Below are positions 7,523 to 14,664 of a stretch of DNA of 19,191 bases, one piece after another. The stretch's first letter is position 1; each line of letters begins with the position of its first letter. The notes below the pieces were generated by a model. It was not told the origin of the DNA and did not search any database. It saw nothing but the letters and a program-made list of their open reading frames with translations. Made by a program: the position numbers and the translations under genes. The stretch is from Burkholderia sp. (GTDB taxonomy: Bacteria; Pseudomonadota; Gammaproteobacteria; Burkholderiales; Burkholderiaceae): NCBI GenBank assembly GCA_028292565.1, contig JAQGMD010000350.1:1-19191 (forward strand), in the 5' to 3' direction.

Positions 7523-8680
7523 TTAACGGACTTCCTCCGTCGCTTCCCTGCGCGGCCGCGGCCGCTTGCCAACCACGACATCAAGCGTCGCTTCCTGGCT
7601 CTTGCGCAAGACCGTCATTCTGGTTCGATTCCCCGGGGTCAGTTGCGCAATGATGTTGAGCATATCCGTGGTATCGCTCACCGGCTTGCCTTCGACCGCA
7701 ACGAGGATATCGCCGGGCCGCATGCCGGCCTTGTCAGCCGGGCCGCCTTTCAGTACGCCAGCGATGATTGCGCCGGACTTTTTGGAGAGTCCGAAGCTTT
7801 CGGCCAGTTCGGGCGTGATGTCTTGCGGCTCGACCCCGATCCATCCGCGCACCACCTGGCCGGTGGCAATGATGGACTCCATCACAGTTTTCACGGTAGT
7901 GACCGGGATCGCGAAACCGATACCAAGCGAGCCGCCGCTGCGCGAATAAATTGCTGTGTTGATTCCGAGCAGATTGCCGTGCGTATCGATCAGCGCACCA
8001 CCCGAGTTGCCAGGGTTAATAGCCGCATCAGTCTGGATGAAGTTTTCAAATGTGTTGATGCCGAGATGATTGCGGCCGAGCGCGGAGACTATGCCCATCG
8101 TGACGGTCTGGCCGACACCAAACGGATTGCCAATCGCGAGTACGACATCGCCGACCCTGGATTGCTCGATATGGCCCAGCGTGATCGCGGGGAGATTCGG
8201 CAAATCGACCTTGATCACAGCCAGGTCGGTTTCCGGATCGGCGCCGACGAGTTTGGCGACGCCTTTGCGGCCGTCGGCCAGCGCCACCTCGATTTCGTCC
8301 GCGGTTTCGATTACATGGTTATTGGTCAGCACATACCCTTTGGGGCTGACAACCACGCCGGAGCCAAGGCTAAACTGCTTTTCTTCCTGCTGCTCGCCGA
8401 AGAACTTCCTGAACAGCGGGTCCTCCATGAACGGATGTTTCGGTTGCTGCGAAGCTTTTGTAGTGTAGATGTTGACCACTGCCGGCATTGCCCGCTTGGC
8501 GGCGTCGCGATACGAGCCTTGCGCCGGGGGCGCGTGTGATGGCGCTTCCAGTAAAGACACTGAAGACGAAATAGCGCGGCCGCCGCCGCTGGCCCATTCT
8601 GGCTTCAAGCTAGCTACAATGAACCAGAGCGCCAGACCGACCGTTACGGTCTGCGCAAACAAAAGCCAGAGACGTTGCAT
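7523..8680 (-). CDS. DegS-like membrane-anchored HtrA-family serine protease
   Basis: Trypsin-like S1C protease. The 385-residue form from the ATG at 8680 begins [20 protein letters not shown], one N-terminal membrane segment without an obvious cleavage site, so the protease faces the periplasm. The catalytic triad is visible: His122 in LTNNHVIE, Asp152 in ETDLAVIKV and Ser226 in [10 protein letters not shown] single PDZ domain (about 280-370, including [14 protein letters not shown] and [12 protein letters not shown]) completes it. One membrane helix plus one PDZ is the DegS/AlgW layout, in contrast to the two PDZ domains of DegP/DegQ; those proteases trigger the sigmaE response. Whether this one does is inference. 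The longer frame to 8752 overlaps the repeat region and the divergent gene, so I rejected it. Confidence 0.93.
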   Translation of the reverse strand: MQRLWLLFAQTVTVGLALWFIVASLKPEWASGGGRAISSSVSLLEAPSHAPPAQGSYRDAAKRAMPAVVNIYTTKASQQPKHPFMEDPLFRKFFGEQQEEKQFSLGSGVVVSPKGYVLTNNHVIETADEIEVALADGRKGVAKLVGADPETDLAVIKVDLPNLPAITLGHIEQSRVGDVVLAIGNPFGVGQTVTMGIVSALGRNHLGINTFENFIQTDAAINPGNSGGALIDTHGNLLGINTAIYSRSGGSLGIGFAIPVTTVKTVMESIIATGQVVRGWIGVEPQDITPELAESFGLSKKSGAIIAGVLKGGPADKAGMRPGDILVAVEGKPVSDTTDMLNIIAQLTPGNRTRMTVLRKSQEATLDVVVGKRPRPRREATEEVR

Positions 8681-8682
8681 AT

Positions 8683-8721
8683 TACGAAGATACGAAGAAG
8701 AGTTACGAAAATGAATACGAA
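8683..8721. repeat. Four copies of TACGAA in a divergent intergenic region
   Basis: The hexamer TACGAA occurs at 8683, 8691, 8704 and 8716. With flanks the units read TACGAAGA, TACGAAGA, TACGAAAA and TACGAAAA. They fill nearly all of the 56-bp gap between the divergent protease and Nif3-family starts, where promoters or leaders for both should lie. Starts are 8, 13 and 12 bases apart. It may be an iterated protein-binding site or simple A-rich sequence expansion. Confidence 0.55.
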
Positions 8722-8740
8722 AAAAAAGGCGCAAAAGTGA
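8711..8740 (+). CDS. Possible 9-codon leader ORF before the Nif3-family gene
   Basis: ATG at 8711 opens MNTKKKAQK and ends with a TGA (8738-8740) that overlaps the GTG start at 8737 as GTGA. This is the pattern of a translationally coupled leader, and the downstream gene has only a weak AAGGCG Shine-Dalgarno and a GTG start. The peptide is too short for coding statistics and its own ribosome site is not obvious, so it may be chance. Confidence 0.2.
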   Translation: MNTKKKAQK

Positions 8741-9504
8741 GCCAGGGAACAATAAGCAGGGACACGATAGCCCAATATCTGGAGCAAGCTCTTGATATTA
8801 CCCGTTTTCGCGACTATTGCCCAAATGGCCTTCAGGTCGAAGGCCGATCGACGATCAGCACACTGGTGAGCGGGGTGACCGCCAGCCAGGCACTCATCGA
8901 GGCTGCGGTTGAAGCTCAAGCCGATGCCATCCTCGTGCATCACGGTTACTTCTGGCGCGGCGAGGATCCGCGCGTGGTGGGCACGCGGCAGAAGCGATTG
9001 AAGTTGCTCCTGGCGCATGACATCAATCTGTTCGCTTACCATCTGCCGCTCGACAAGCATCCTGAGTTCGGTAATAACGCCCAGCTCGCGCGACAGCTCG
9101 ACCTGCTTGCGGACGGCCGCTTTGGAGAGGACGGACTGGGCTGGATCGGCGTCACCGGCGATGCTGCGGTAAAGACGGTTGGGGATTTGGCGCAGTTGGT
9201 CGAAGCGCGCCTCGGCCGGAAGCCGCTGGTGATTGGCGATCCGGCACAGTCACTCGGCCGCATAGCCTGGTGTACGGGTGCTGCGCAAAACATGCTGGAT
9301 GACGCGATTGCGGCTGGCGCAACCGCTTACCTGAGTGGTGAAATTTCGGAGCCTACGGTGCATCTGGCGCGGGAAACGGGGGTCGCCTATATCGCCTGCG
9401 GCCATCACGCCACCGAAAGATACGGCGTTCAGGCGCTCGGATCGCATCTCGCCGGTCAGTTTGGCATCGCACACCGATTTATCGACATTCCCAATCCGGT
9501 CTGA
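8737..9504 (+). CDS. Nif3-like dinuclear metal centre hexameric protein (YbgI family)
   Basis: 255-residue member of the Nif3/YbgI (DUF34) family. These proteins form hexameric rings with a two-metal site; one proposed activity is GTP cyclohydrolase I type 2, but the general role is unsettled. Metal ligands are visible as His68 and His69 in [10 protein letters not shown], and as His223, His224 and Glu227 in [11 protein letters not shown]. The conserved [13 protein letters not shown] near the N-terminus and YLSGEISEP also fit. The GTG at 8737 is the only start giving a family-like N-terminus; frame-matched codons upstream contain no ATG. It is divergent from the protease gene and 83 bp upstream of the response regulator. 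Confidence 0.93.
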   Translation: MSQGTISRDTIAQYLEQALDITRFRDYCPNGLQVEGRSTISTLVSGVTASQALIEAAVEAQADAILVHHGYFWRGEDPRVVGTRQKRLKLLLAHDINLFAYHLPLDKHPEFGNNAQLARQLDLLADGRFGEDGLGWIGVTGDAAVKTVGDLAQLVEARLGRKPLVIGDPAQSLGRIAWCTGAAQNMLDDAIAAGATAYLSGEISEPTVHLARETGVAYIACGHHATERYGVQALGSHLAGQFGIAHRFIDIPNPV

Positions 9505-9587
9505 CCAGTTGGATAATTTGCCCATGAAGGCTTGTCGAATTCCCTATATGATGGAAGGCGGATGGATATCCTGGCGAGAAAGAGACT

Positions 9588-10286
9588 ATGTTCGATGAAG
9601 CATCGCATGAGCCGATCGGCGTTGTGATTGTCGAAGACGACGCCGTGACGCGCAGGTCCCTGAGCTTGGCAATCGAAGCCGAACCTGCGTTGAAACTGCT
9701 GGCCACCTTCGACAGTGTCCGGCCCACATTGGAATGGCTTGAGACCGGGTCGGCGGATGTACTGCTGACCGACCTCGGCTTGCCCGACGGCTCTGGCCTT
9801 GAAATCATCCGAGCGTGCGCACGGCACCATCCGAAATGCGACATCATGGTTGTCACCGTCGCCAGTGATGAAGTCAACGTACTTGGCTGTATCGAAGCCG
9901 GCGCCTCGGGGTATGTACTCAAGGATGCCGGGAGAATGAACGTCTCGCGCGCGGTGCTGGATATGCGTGCCGGCGGCGCCCCTATGAGTCCGGCGATTGC
10001 GCGCATGGTACTGGCCAAAGTCCGGGACGGGAAAAAAGCGGCGCCCCGCGCAGCCGAAATCGCGCCGGGCCTTACCAAACGCGAAGCAGCAATACTGGAC
10101 CTGATCGCGCAGGGTGACAGCTACGGCGACGTCGCCAAGTTGCTCTCGGTATCCGTCGGCACGGTACAAACCCACATCAAGAACATCTACGGAAAACTGT
10201 CCGTGCATTCGCGAGGCGAAGCGGTGTTCGAGGCGCATCGGCGCGGCTTGCTCCAGATCGGGCGGCCACGAAAGAAGGACAAGTGA
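9588..10286 (+). CDS. NarL/FixJ-type two-component response regulator
   Basis: 232-residue transcription factor. The receiver domain (about 10-130) has the acidic pair Asp17/Asp18 in VIVEDDAV, phosphoacceptor Asp62 in LLTDLGLPDGSG, switch Thr90 in MVVTVAS and Lys112 in GYVLKDAG. A LuxR-type helix-turn-helix (about 171-222) reads LTKREAAILDLIAQGDSYGD and continues with SVSVGTVQTHIKNIYGKL. There is no histidine kinase beside it, so its signal is unknown from this window. The ATG at 9588 follows GAGAAAGAGA, a fair ribosome site. It ends 18 bp before a strong rho-independent terminator. The target genes are unknown; autoregulation would be plausible but is not shown. Confidence 0.93.
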   Translation: MFDEASHEPIGVVIVEDDAVTRRSLSLAIEAEPALKLLATFDSVRPTLEWLETGSADVLLTDLGLPDGSGLEIIRACARHHPKCDIMVVTVASDEVNVLGCIEAGASGYVLKDAGRMNVSRAVLDMRAGGAPMSPAIARMVLAKVRDGKKAAPRAAEIAPGLTKREAAILDLIAQGDSYGDVAKLLSVSVGTVQTHIKNIYGKLSVHSRGEAVFEAHRRGLLQIGRPRKKDK

Positions 10287-10303
10287 AGCGATCGGCATAG
10301 GTC

Positions 10304-10328
10304 AACCGGCCCACGCCGGTTTTTTATT
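10304..10328 (+). terminator. Rho-independent terminator after the response regulator
   Basis: A 7-bp stem AACCGGC (10304-10310) and GCCGGTT (10315-10321) closes the 4-base loop CCAC and runs straight into a T-rich tract (10320-10328, six Ts then ATT). It ends plus-strand transcription before the convergent mscL gene, whose stop is at 10340. Confidence 0.9.
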
Positions 10329-10339
10329 GCCCGTTGCCG

Positions 10340-10759
10340 CTACTTCTTGAGCGAATCGCGTATTTCACGCAGTAGAACGATGTCTTCCGGCGTTGGTGCC
10401 GGCGACGGTTCCTCCTTCGGTTCGGTCCGCTTTGCCTTATTGATGGCGCGCACCATCTGGAAAATGATGAATGCCAGTATCAGGAAATTAAGCAGGATCG
10501 TAATGAAATTGCCGTAGGCGAAAACCGCGCCCGCTTTTTTCGCTTCAATCAACGTCATGTTCGCTGCCTGACTATTCAGGGGCAGGTAGTAATTCGAAAA
10601 ATCGAGTCCGCCAAATATACGGCCGGCGACCGGCATGATGATGTCCTGCACCAATGAGTCGACAATCTTGGCAAACGCGCTGCCGATAATAACGCCGACC
10701 GCCAGGTCAATCACGTTCCCCTTGACTGCAAACGCTTTGAATTCCTTGAACATCCCCAT
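10340..10759 (-). CDS. mscL: Large-conductance mechanosensitive channel MscL
   Basis: Inner-membrane pentameric channel that opens under membrane tension and releases solutes during osmotic downshock. From the ATG at 10759 it has 139 residues, close to the usual 136. It begins [20 protein letters not shown], then TM1 (about 15-42, [20 protein letters not shown] with the tightly packed pore-lining region), a short periplasmic loop, TM2 (about 78-103) and a charged C-terminal helix ending [21 protein letters not shown] lies 8 bases upstream of this ATG, which decides it over the longer open frame to 10912. It is transcribed alone, divergent from petA and convergent with the response regulator. 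Confidence 0.96.
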   Translation of the reverse strand: MGMFKEFKAFAVKGNVIDLAVGVIIGSAFAKIVDSLVQDIIMPVAGRIFGGLDFSNYYLPLNSQAANMTLIEAKKAGAVFAYGNFITILLNFLILAFIIFQMVRAINKAKRTEPKEEPSPAPTPEDIVLLREIRDSLKK

Positions 10760-10800
10760 GATCGAAACTCCCCGATTAATTTGTAAAAATTGCAATACGC

Positions 10801-10826
10801 GACACGGCCGCAAGGCGAGCCGTGTC
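10801..10826 (-). other. Hairpin upstream of mscL
   Basis: A perfect 8-bp stem GACACGGC (10801-10808) and GCCGTGTC (10819-10826) encloses a 10-base loop, 41 bp upstream of the mscL start. It could be a dyad operator or part of the mscL leader RNA. Nothing in the sequence decides between these, and the mscL promoter itself is not clear to me. Confidence 0.3.
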
Positions 10827-10922
10827 CGAATGAAAGCTGCGCAGCATGCACATGGACCGCTCCACGCGTATTGGGCTGGATCAAATACTCGCGGAAATTG
10901 CAGGGCAGTCATATGTATTCCC

Positions 10923-10951
10923 TTTAAAACAATTCTGCCGTCCGTTATAAT
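10923..10951 (+). promoter_or_regulatory. Sigma70-like promoter for petABC
   Basis: A perfect -10 hexamer TATAAT at 10946-10951 lies 17 bases after TTTAAA (10923-10928), which matches 4 of 6 positions of the -35 consensus. The transcript would begin near 10958, leaving a leader of about 45 bases before petA at 11005. It is the best promoter match I found in the window. Confidence 0.65.
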
Positions 10952-11004
10952 CTAAGGTTGCAAGAAGTTTAGTCAAGATTTGTATTTTCACGATTGGGGT
11001 TGGT

Positions 11005-11613
11005 ATGAGTAACGAAAAGCAGGTCGATTCCGGTCGACGAGGCTTGCTCGTCGCCACATGTGCGGCGGGCGGCGTGGCTGGATTGGCCACTGCGGGGGCG
11101 TTTGTGTCGACCTTCCAGCCGTCCGAGCGAGCAAAAGCCGCCGGCGCGCCGGTTGAAGTGGATATTTCCGGCCTCGCGCCGGGTGAACTGAAAACAGTCG
11201 AATGGCGTGGCAAGCCGGTGTGGGTCCTGAAGCGTTCGCCCGAAATGATTGCCTCGCTGAAGAAGACCGAAGCCCAACTCGCCGATCCGAAATCGGAGCG
11301 CAATCCAAATGAGCTGACGCCGGAATACGCGCGCAACGAGTTTCGCTCGATCAAGCCGGAGATCCTGGTTGCGGTCGGCATCTGCTCCCACCTCGGTTGC
11401 TCACCGACCACCAAGCTCCAACCCGGTGCCCAGCCATCGCTGCCGGACGACTGGGCGGGCGGCTTCCTGTGCCCCTGCCATGGTTCGACCTTCGACGTCG
11501 CCGGTCGCGTCTTTAAGAACAAGCCCGCGCCGGATAACCTGGAAGTGCCGCGCCACATGTTTGTCGGTGACGGCAAGCTGGTGATCGGTAAAGACGAGAA
11601 AGGCGAGGCGTAA
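11005..11613 (+). CDS. petA: Ubiquinol-cytochrome c reductase iron-sulfur (Rieske) subunit
   Basis: Rieske subunit of cytochrome bc1. It carries the 2Fe-2S cluster that takes the first electron from ubiquinol at the Qo site and passes it to cytochrome c1. Cluster ligands are in GICSHLGC (Cys127, His129, with Cys132 for the disulfide) and LCPCHGS (Cys156, His159, with Cys158 for the disulfide). The N-terminus SGRRGLLVA (Arg11-Arg12) and the hydrophobic stretch to about residue 36 form an uncleaved twin-arginine signal anchor, so assembly should depend on TatABC. It has 202 residues. It is the first gene of petABC, with 5 bp to petB, behind the promoter at 10923-10951. Confidence 0.97.
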   Translation: MSNEKQVDSGRRGLLVATCAAGGVAGLATAGAFVSTFQPSERAKAAGAPVEVDISGLAPGELKTVEWRGKPVWVLKRSPEMIASLKKTEAQLADPKSERNPNELTPEYARNEFRSIKPEILVAVGICSHLGCSPTTKLQPGAQPSLPDDWAGGFLCPCHGSTFDVAGRVFKNKPAPDNLEVPRHMFVGDGKLVIGKDEKGEA

Positions 11614-11618
11614 TCATC

Positions 11619-13043
11619 ATGGCATATCAAGAAAAGAAAAATTCTGCCGCCGCCAGAGTCAACGAAGCACCTGCGCCGATGTCTGCGCGCGCATTGCACT
11701 GGATTGATGAGCGCTTCCCGGTCACTTCGACCTGGAAGGCGCATCTGTCCGAATATTACGCACCGAAAAACTTCAACTTCTGGTACGCGTTCGGTTCCCT
11801 GGCTCTGCTGGTGCTCGTGATCCAGATCGTCACCGGCATTTTCCTCGTGATGCACTACAAGCCGGACGCCACCCTCGCGTTCGCGTCTGTCGAGTACATC
11901 ATGCGCGACGTGCCCTGGGGCTGGTTGGTCCGCTATATGCATTCCACCGGCGCATCGGCGTTCTTCGTCGTGGTTTATCTCCACATGTTGCGCGGCCTGT
12001 TGTACGGTTCTTATCGCAAACCGCGTGAACTGGTGTGGCTGTTTGGCGTCGGCATCTTCCTGTCGCTGATGGCTGAAGCGTTCTTCGGCTACCTGCTTCC
12101 ATGGGGCCAGATGTCCTACTGGGGAGCCCAGGTAATCGTCAACCTGTTCGGTGCGATTCCGTTCATCGGTCCGGACCTGTCGTTGTGGATACGCGGCGAT
12201 TATGTGGTGTCGGATGCAACCCTGAACCGCTTCTTTGCATTTCACGTTATCGCAATTCCGCTGGTATTGCTGGGTCTGGTTGCGGCGCACATCGTTGCCC
12301 TGCACGAAGTCGGCTCCAACAACCCGGACGGCGTCGAGATCAAGTCGAACAAGGACGCCAACGGCATACCGCTCGATGGCATTCCATTTCATCCGTTCTA
12401 CTCGGTGCATGACGTGTTTGCCGCTTCGATCTTCCTGATCGTGTTTAGCGCAATCATCTTCTTCGCCCCGGAAATGGGCGGTTACTTCCTTGAGTACAAC
12501 AACTTCGTCCCTGCTGACCCGCTGAAGACTCCGTCGCATATTGCGCCGGTCTGGTATTTCACGCCGTTCTATTCGATCCTGCGCGCAACCACAACGCAGT
12601 TCATGTACGCGCTTGAGGTTGGCGTCGTGGCCTTCGTCGCACTGATCGTGCTCAAGTCCAGGCTGAGTGGTTTCCTGAAGGCTGTCGCGGCCGTAGTCGG
12701 ACTGGTCGCAGTCATTGGCATGTTCATTTTCGATCCGAAATTCTGGGGCGTTGTGCTGATGGGCGTTTCGGTATTGATCCTGGCTGCATTGCCATGGCTT
12801 GACCATTCGCCGGTCAAATCGATCCGCTACCGTCCTGATTGGCACAAGTATGTTTACTGGGTGTTCGGTATCGCGTTCGTGATCCTCGGCTATCTCGGCG
12901 TGCTGCCTCCGACCGACGCTCGTACGTTGGTTGCGCAGATCTGCACCTTCATTTACTTCGGCTTCTTCCTGTTGATGCCGTGGTGGAGCACGATGGGTCG
13001 CTTCAAGCCCGTGCCCGACCGCGTCACGTTCCACCCGCACTGA
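11619..13043 (+). CDS. petB: Ubiquinol-cytochrome c reductase cytochrome b subunit
   Basis: Membrane core of cytochrome bc1, holding hemes bL and bH and the Qo and Qi quinone sites. The 474-residue protein has the haem ligands His108/His122 in helix B and His209/His224 in helix D. The first pair has 13 and the second 14 intervening residues. The Qo motif reads PVWY (residues 310-313) in place of the common PEWY; from memory this is a normal variant in beta- and gammaproteobacteria. GSNNPDG after helix D is also conserved. C-terminal helices (about 333-456) extend the protein beyond the eight-helix core. It sits between petA and petC in one transcript. Confidence 0.97.
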   Translation: MAYQEKKNSAAARVNEAPAPMSARALHWIDERFPVTSTWKAHLSEYYAPKNFNFWYAFGSLALLVLVIQIVTGIFLVMHYKPDATLAFASVEYIMRDVPWGWLVRYMHSTGASAFFVVVYLHMLRGLLYGSYRKPRELVWLFGVGIFLSLMAEAFFGYLLPWGQMSYWGAQVIVNLFGAIPFIGPDLSLWIRGDYVVSDATLNRFFAFHVIAIPLVLLGLVAAHIVALHEVGSNNPDGVEIKSNKDANGIPLDGIPFHPFYSVHDVFAASIFLIVFSAIIFFAPEMGGYFLEYNNFVPADPLKTPSHIAPVWYFTPFYSILRATTTQFMYALEVGVVAFVALIVLKSRLSGFLKAVAAVVGLVAVIGMFIFDPKFWGVVLMGVSVLILAALPWLDHSPVKSIRYRPDWHKYVYWVFGIAFVILGYLGVLPPTDARTLVAQICTFIYFGFFLLMPWWSTMGRFKPVPDRVTFHPH

Positions 13044-13065
13044 GCCGAAAAGGGATATGAGAACC

Positions 13066-13830
13066 ATGAAATTGCTGAAAAAACTGATCGCGGCCCTGGT
13101 CCTGATCCCGGTGCTTGCATTGGCTTCCGAGAGTGAGTATCCGTTGGACCACGCGCCTGACCGCACGAGGGAGTTGCCTGGACTGCAAAATGGCGCGAGA
13201 CTGTTCGTCAACAACTGCCTGAACTGCCACTCCGCATCCGCGATGCGTTACAACCGCCTCAAGGATATAGGCCTGACGGAAGAGCAGATCAAGAACAACC
13301 TGCTCTTTACGACTGACAAGGTGGGTGACCTGATGAAGGTCAGCATGCCGGCCAAGGATGCGAAGGACTGGTTCGGTGCGGTTCCGCCTGACCTGTCGGT
13401 GATCGCCCGCGCCAAGGCGTCGGGGGCAGGTTCCGGCGCTGACTGGCTTTACACCTACATGCGTACTTTCTATAAAGACGATACGCGGCCGACAGGCTGG
13501 AACAACCTTGTGTTCCCGAACGTGGGCATGCCGCACGCGTTGTGGGAAATGCAAGGCGTCCGCACCGTCAAGTACGTCGATGAGAAAGATCCGCACGACC
13601 CATCCAAGACTGTGCATAAATTTGCAGGCTTCGAGCAAGTCAAACCAGGCAAGCTGAGCACGCTCGAATACGACAACGCGACTGCCGATCTTGTCGGCTA
13701 TTTGCAGTGGATGGCCGAGCCTGTGCAAAACGAGCGGAAGCGTTTGGGTGTATGGGTATTGTTATTCTTGGGAGTTTTCGCGTTTCTCGCCTGGCGCTTG
13801 AATGCCTCCTATTGGAAAGATATCAAGTAA
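13066..13830 (+). CDS. petC: Ubiquinol-cytochrome c reductase cytochrome c1 subunit
   Basis: Haem-c subunit that accepts electrons from the Rieske protein and passes them to soluble cytochrome c. From the ATG at 13066 it has 254 residues. It starts with a Sec signal peptide (MKLLKKLIAALVLIPVLALA, cut after about residue 20) and carries the haem motif CLNCH (Cys51, Cys54, His55). Met155 in PNVGMPH is the likely sixth ligand. It ends with one C-terminal membrane anchor (about 227-244). The in-frame ATG at 13057 is possible, but the Shine-Dalgarno AGGGA (13051-13055) is only 1 base from it and 10 bases from 13066, which favours the latter. Confidence 0.95.
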   Translation: MKLLKKLIAALVLIPVLALASESEYPLDHAPDRTRELPGLQNGARLFVNNCLNCHSASAMRYNRLKDIGLTEEQIKNNLLFTTDKVGDLMKVSMPAKDAKDWFGAVPPDLSVIARAKASGAGSGADWLYTYMRTFYKDDTRPTGWNNLVFPNVGMPHALWEMQGVRTVKYVDEKDPHDPSKTVHKFAGFEQVKPGKLSTLEYDNATADLVGYLQWMAEPVQNERKRLGVWVLLFLGVFAFLAWRLNASYWKDIK

Positions 13831-13840
13831 GGTATTGTGT

Positions 13841-13874
13841 CCGCGCCTCTTAAAAAGGCGCGGGCGTTTGTTTC
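13841..13874 (+). terminator. Rho-independent terminator after petC
   Basis: An 8-bp GC-rich stem CCGCGCCT (13841-13848) and AGGCGCGG (13856-13863) closes a 7-base loop CTTAAAA. It is followed by GCGTTTGTTTC, a broken T-tract. It lies 10 bp after the petC stop and is the first of two adjacent hairpins. Confidence 0.75.
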
Positions 13875-13910
13875 GGGGTGAGCCGTCCGCGTCTCACCCC
13901 CTTTGTTTCT
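13875..13910 (+). terminator. Second terminator-like hairpin directly before sspA
   Basis: Stem GGGGTGAG (13875-13882) and CTCACCCC (13893-13900) with a 10-base loop is followed by CTTTGTTTCT. It ends exactly where the sspA Shine-Dalgarno AAGGA (13911-13915) begins. It could back up the petC terminator or act as an attenuator in the sspA leader. Confidence 0.6.
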
Positions 13911-13923
13911 AAGGAACTACAAA

Positions 13924-14535
13924 ATGATGGTTCTCTATTCGGGCACAACCTGCCCATTTTCGCAGCGCTGCCGTCTTGTCTTGTTCGAAAAAGGCATGGA
14001 TTTTGAAATCCGTGACGTCGACCTGTTCAACAAACCGGAAGACATTTCGGTGATGAACCCATATGGACAGGTTCCGATCCTGGTCGAACGCGACCTGATC
14101 CTGTATGAATCCAATATCATCAACGAATACATTGACGAGCGCTTCCCGCATCCGCAGTTGATGCCGGCAGACCCGCTGATGCGCGCCCGTGCGCGGCTGA
14201 TGCTGTTCAACTTCGAGAAAGAATTGTTCATCCATGTGCATACCCTGGAGAACGACAAGGCGAAGGGATCGGAGAAGGTCCATGAAAAGGCACGCGCGGA
14301 GATTCGCGACCGCCTGACCACGCTGGCGCCATTGTTCCTCAAGAACAAGTACATGCTGGGCGACGAATTCTCGATGTTGGATGTCGCGATCGCGCCGCTG
14401 CTCTGGCGCCTTGACCATTACGGTATCGAGCTGTCGAAGACGGCTGCGCCTTTGATGAAATATGCCGAGCGTATCTTCTCGCGTCCTGCATACATCGAAG
14501 CATTGACGCCTTCCGAGAAAGTCATGCGTCGTTAA
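13924..14535 (+). CDS. sspA: Stringent starvation protein A (GST-fold RNA polymerase-associated protein)
   Basis: SspA has a glutathione S-transferase fold and binds RNA polymerase; in E. coli it helps stationary-phase and acid-stress expression. The 203-residue protein has an N-terminal thioredoxin-like domain (MVLYSGTTCPFSQRCRLVL, about 1-80, with the NPYGQVPIL cis-Pro loop and LYESNIINEYIDERFPHPQL) and an all-helical C-terminal domain. Shine-Dalgarno AAGGA at 13911-13915 is 8 bases before the ATG at 13924, which selects it over 13903 and 13927. The gene lies after petABC and before sspB, as in many beta- and gammaproteobacteria. Two terminator-like hairpins precede it, so its promoter position is uncertain. 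Confidence 0.95.
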   Translation: MMVLYSGTTCPFSQRCRLVLFEKGMDFEIRDVDLFNKPEDISVMNPYGQVPILVERDLILYESNIINEYIDERFPHPQLMPADPLMRARARLMLFNFEKELFIHVHTLENDKAKGSEKVHEKARAEIRDRLTTLAPLFLKNKYMLGDEFSMLDVAIAPLLWRLDHYGIELSKTAAPLMKYAERIFSRPAYIEALTPSEKVMRR

Positions 14536-14575
14536 GAAGTATCCGTCATGTGCGCCGTCGCGCGCCATGATGAGG

Positions 14576-14602
14576 GAGTGCTCGACGCGTTGTCGGGCAC
14601 TC
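14576..14602 (+). other. Hairpin between sspA and sspB
   Basis: An 11-bp stem GAGTGCTCGAC (14576-14586) and GTCGGGCACTC (14592-14602), with one G-U pair, closes the 5-base loop GCGTT. It sits mid-way in the 129-bp sspA-sspB gap. No T-run follows, so it is not a normal terminator. It may stabilise or process the sspAB transcript. Confidence 0.45.
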
Positions 14603-14664
14603 GACCGCAAACTGTGGCGTGTGCGCCGCTGGTGTGACGCAAGCCTTGGAAAAGGCCTATTACC

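Noticed and set aside
7523..8752. Longer start for the protease at 8752
   Set aside because: The extra residues overlap the repeat-rich intergenic region and the divergent gene and would bury the membrane segment; ATG 8680 gives a normal N-terminal anchor.
10760..10912. Longer N-terminus for MscL
   Set aside because: MscL starts with MGMFKEF in the family, and GGGGAG lies at correct spacing before the ATG at 10759.
10881..13214. A 777-codon open frame antisense to petA and petB
   Set aside because: It is a GC-bias shadow of highly conserved plus-strand genes: composition is extreme in His, Arg, Asp and Gln, no family or domain is recognisable, and it also covers the petABC promoter.
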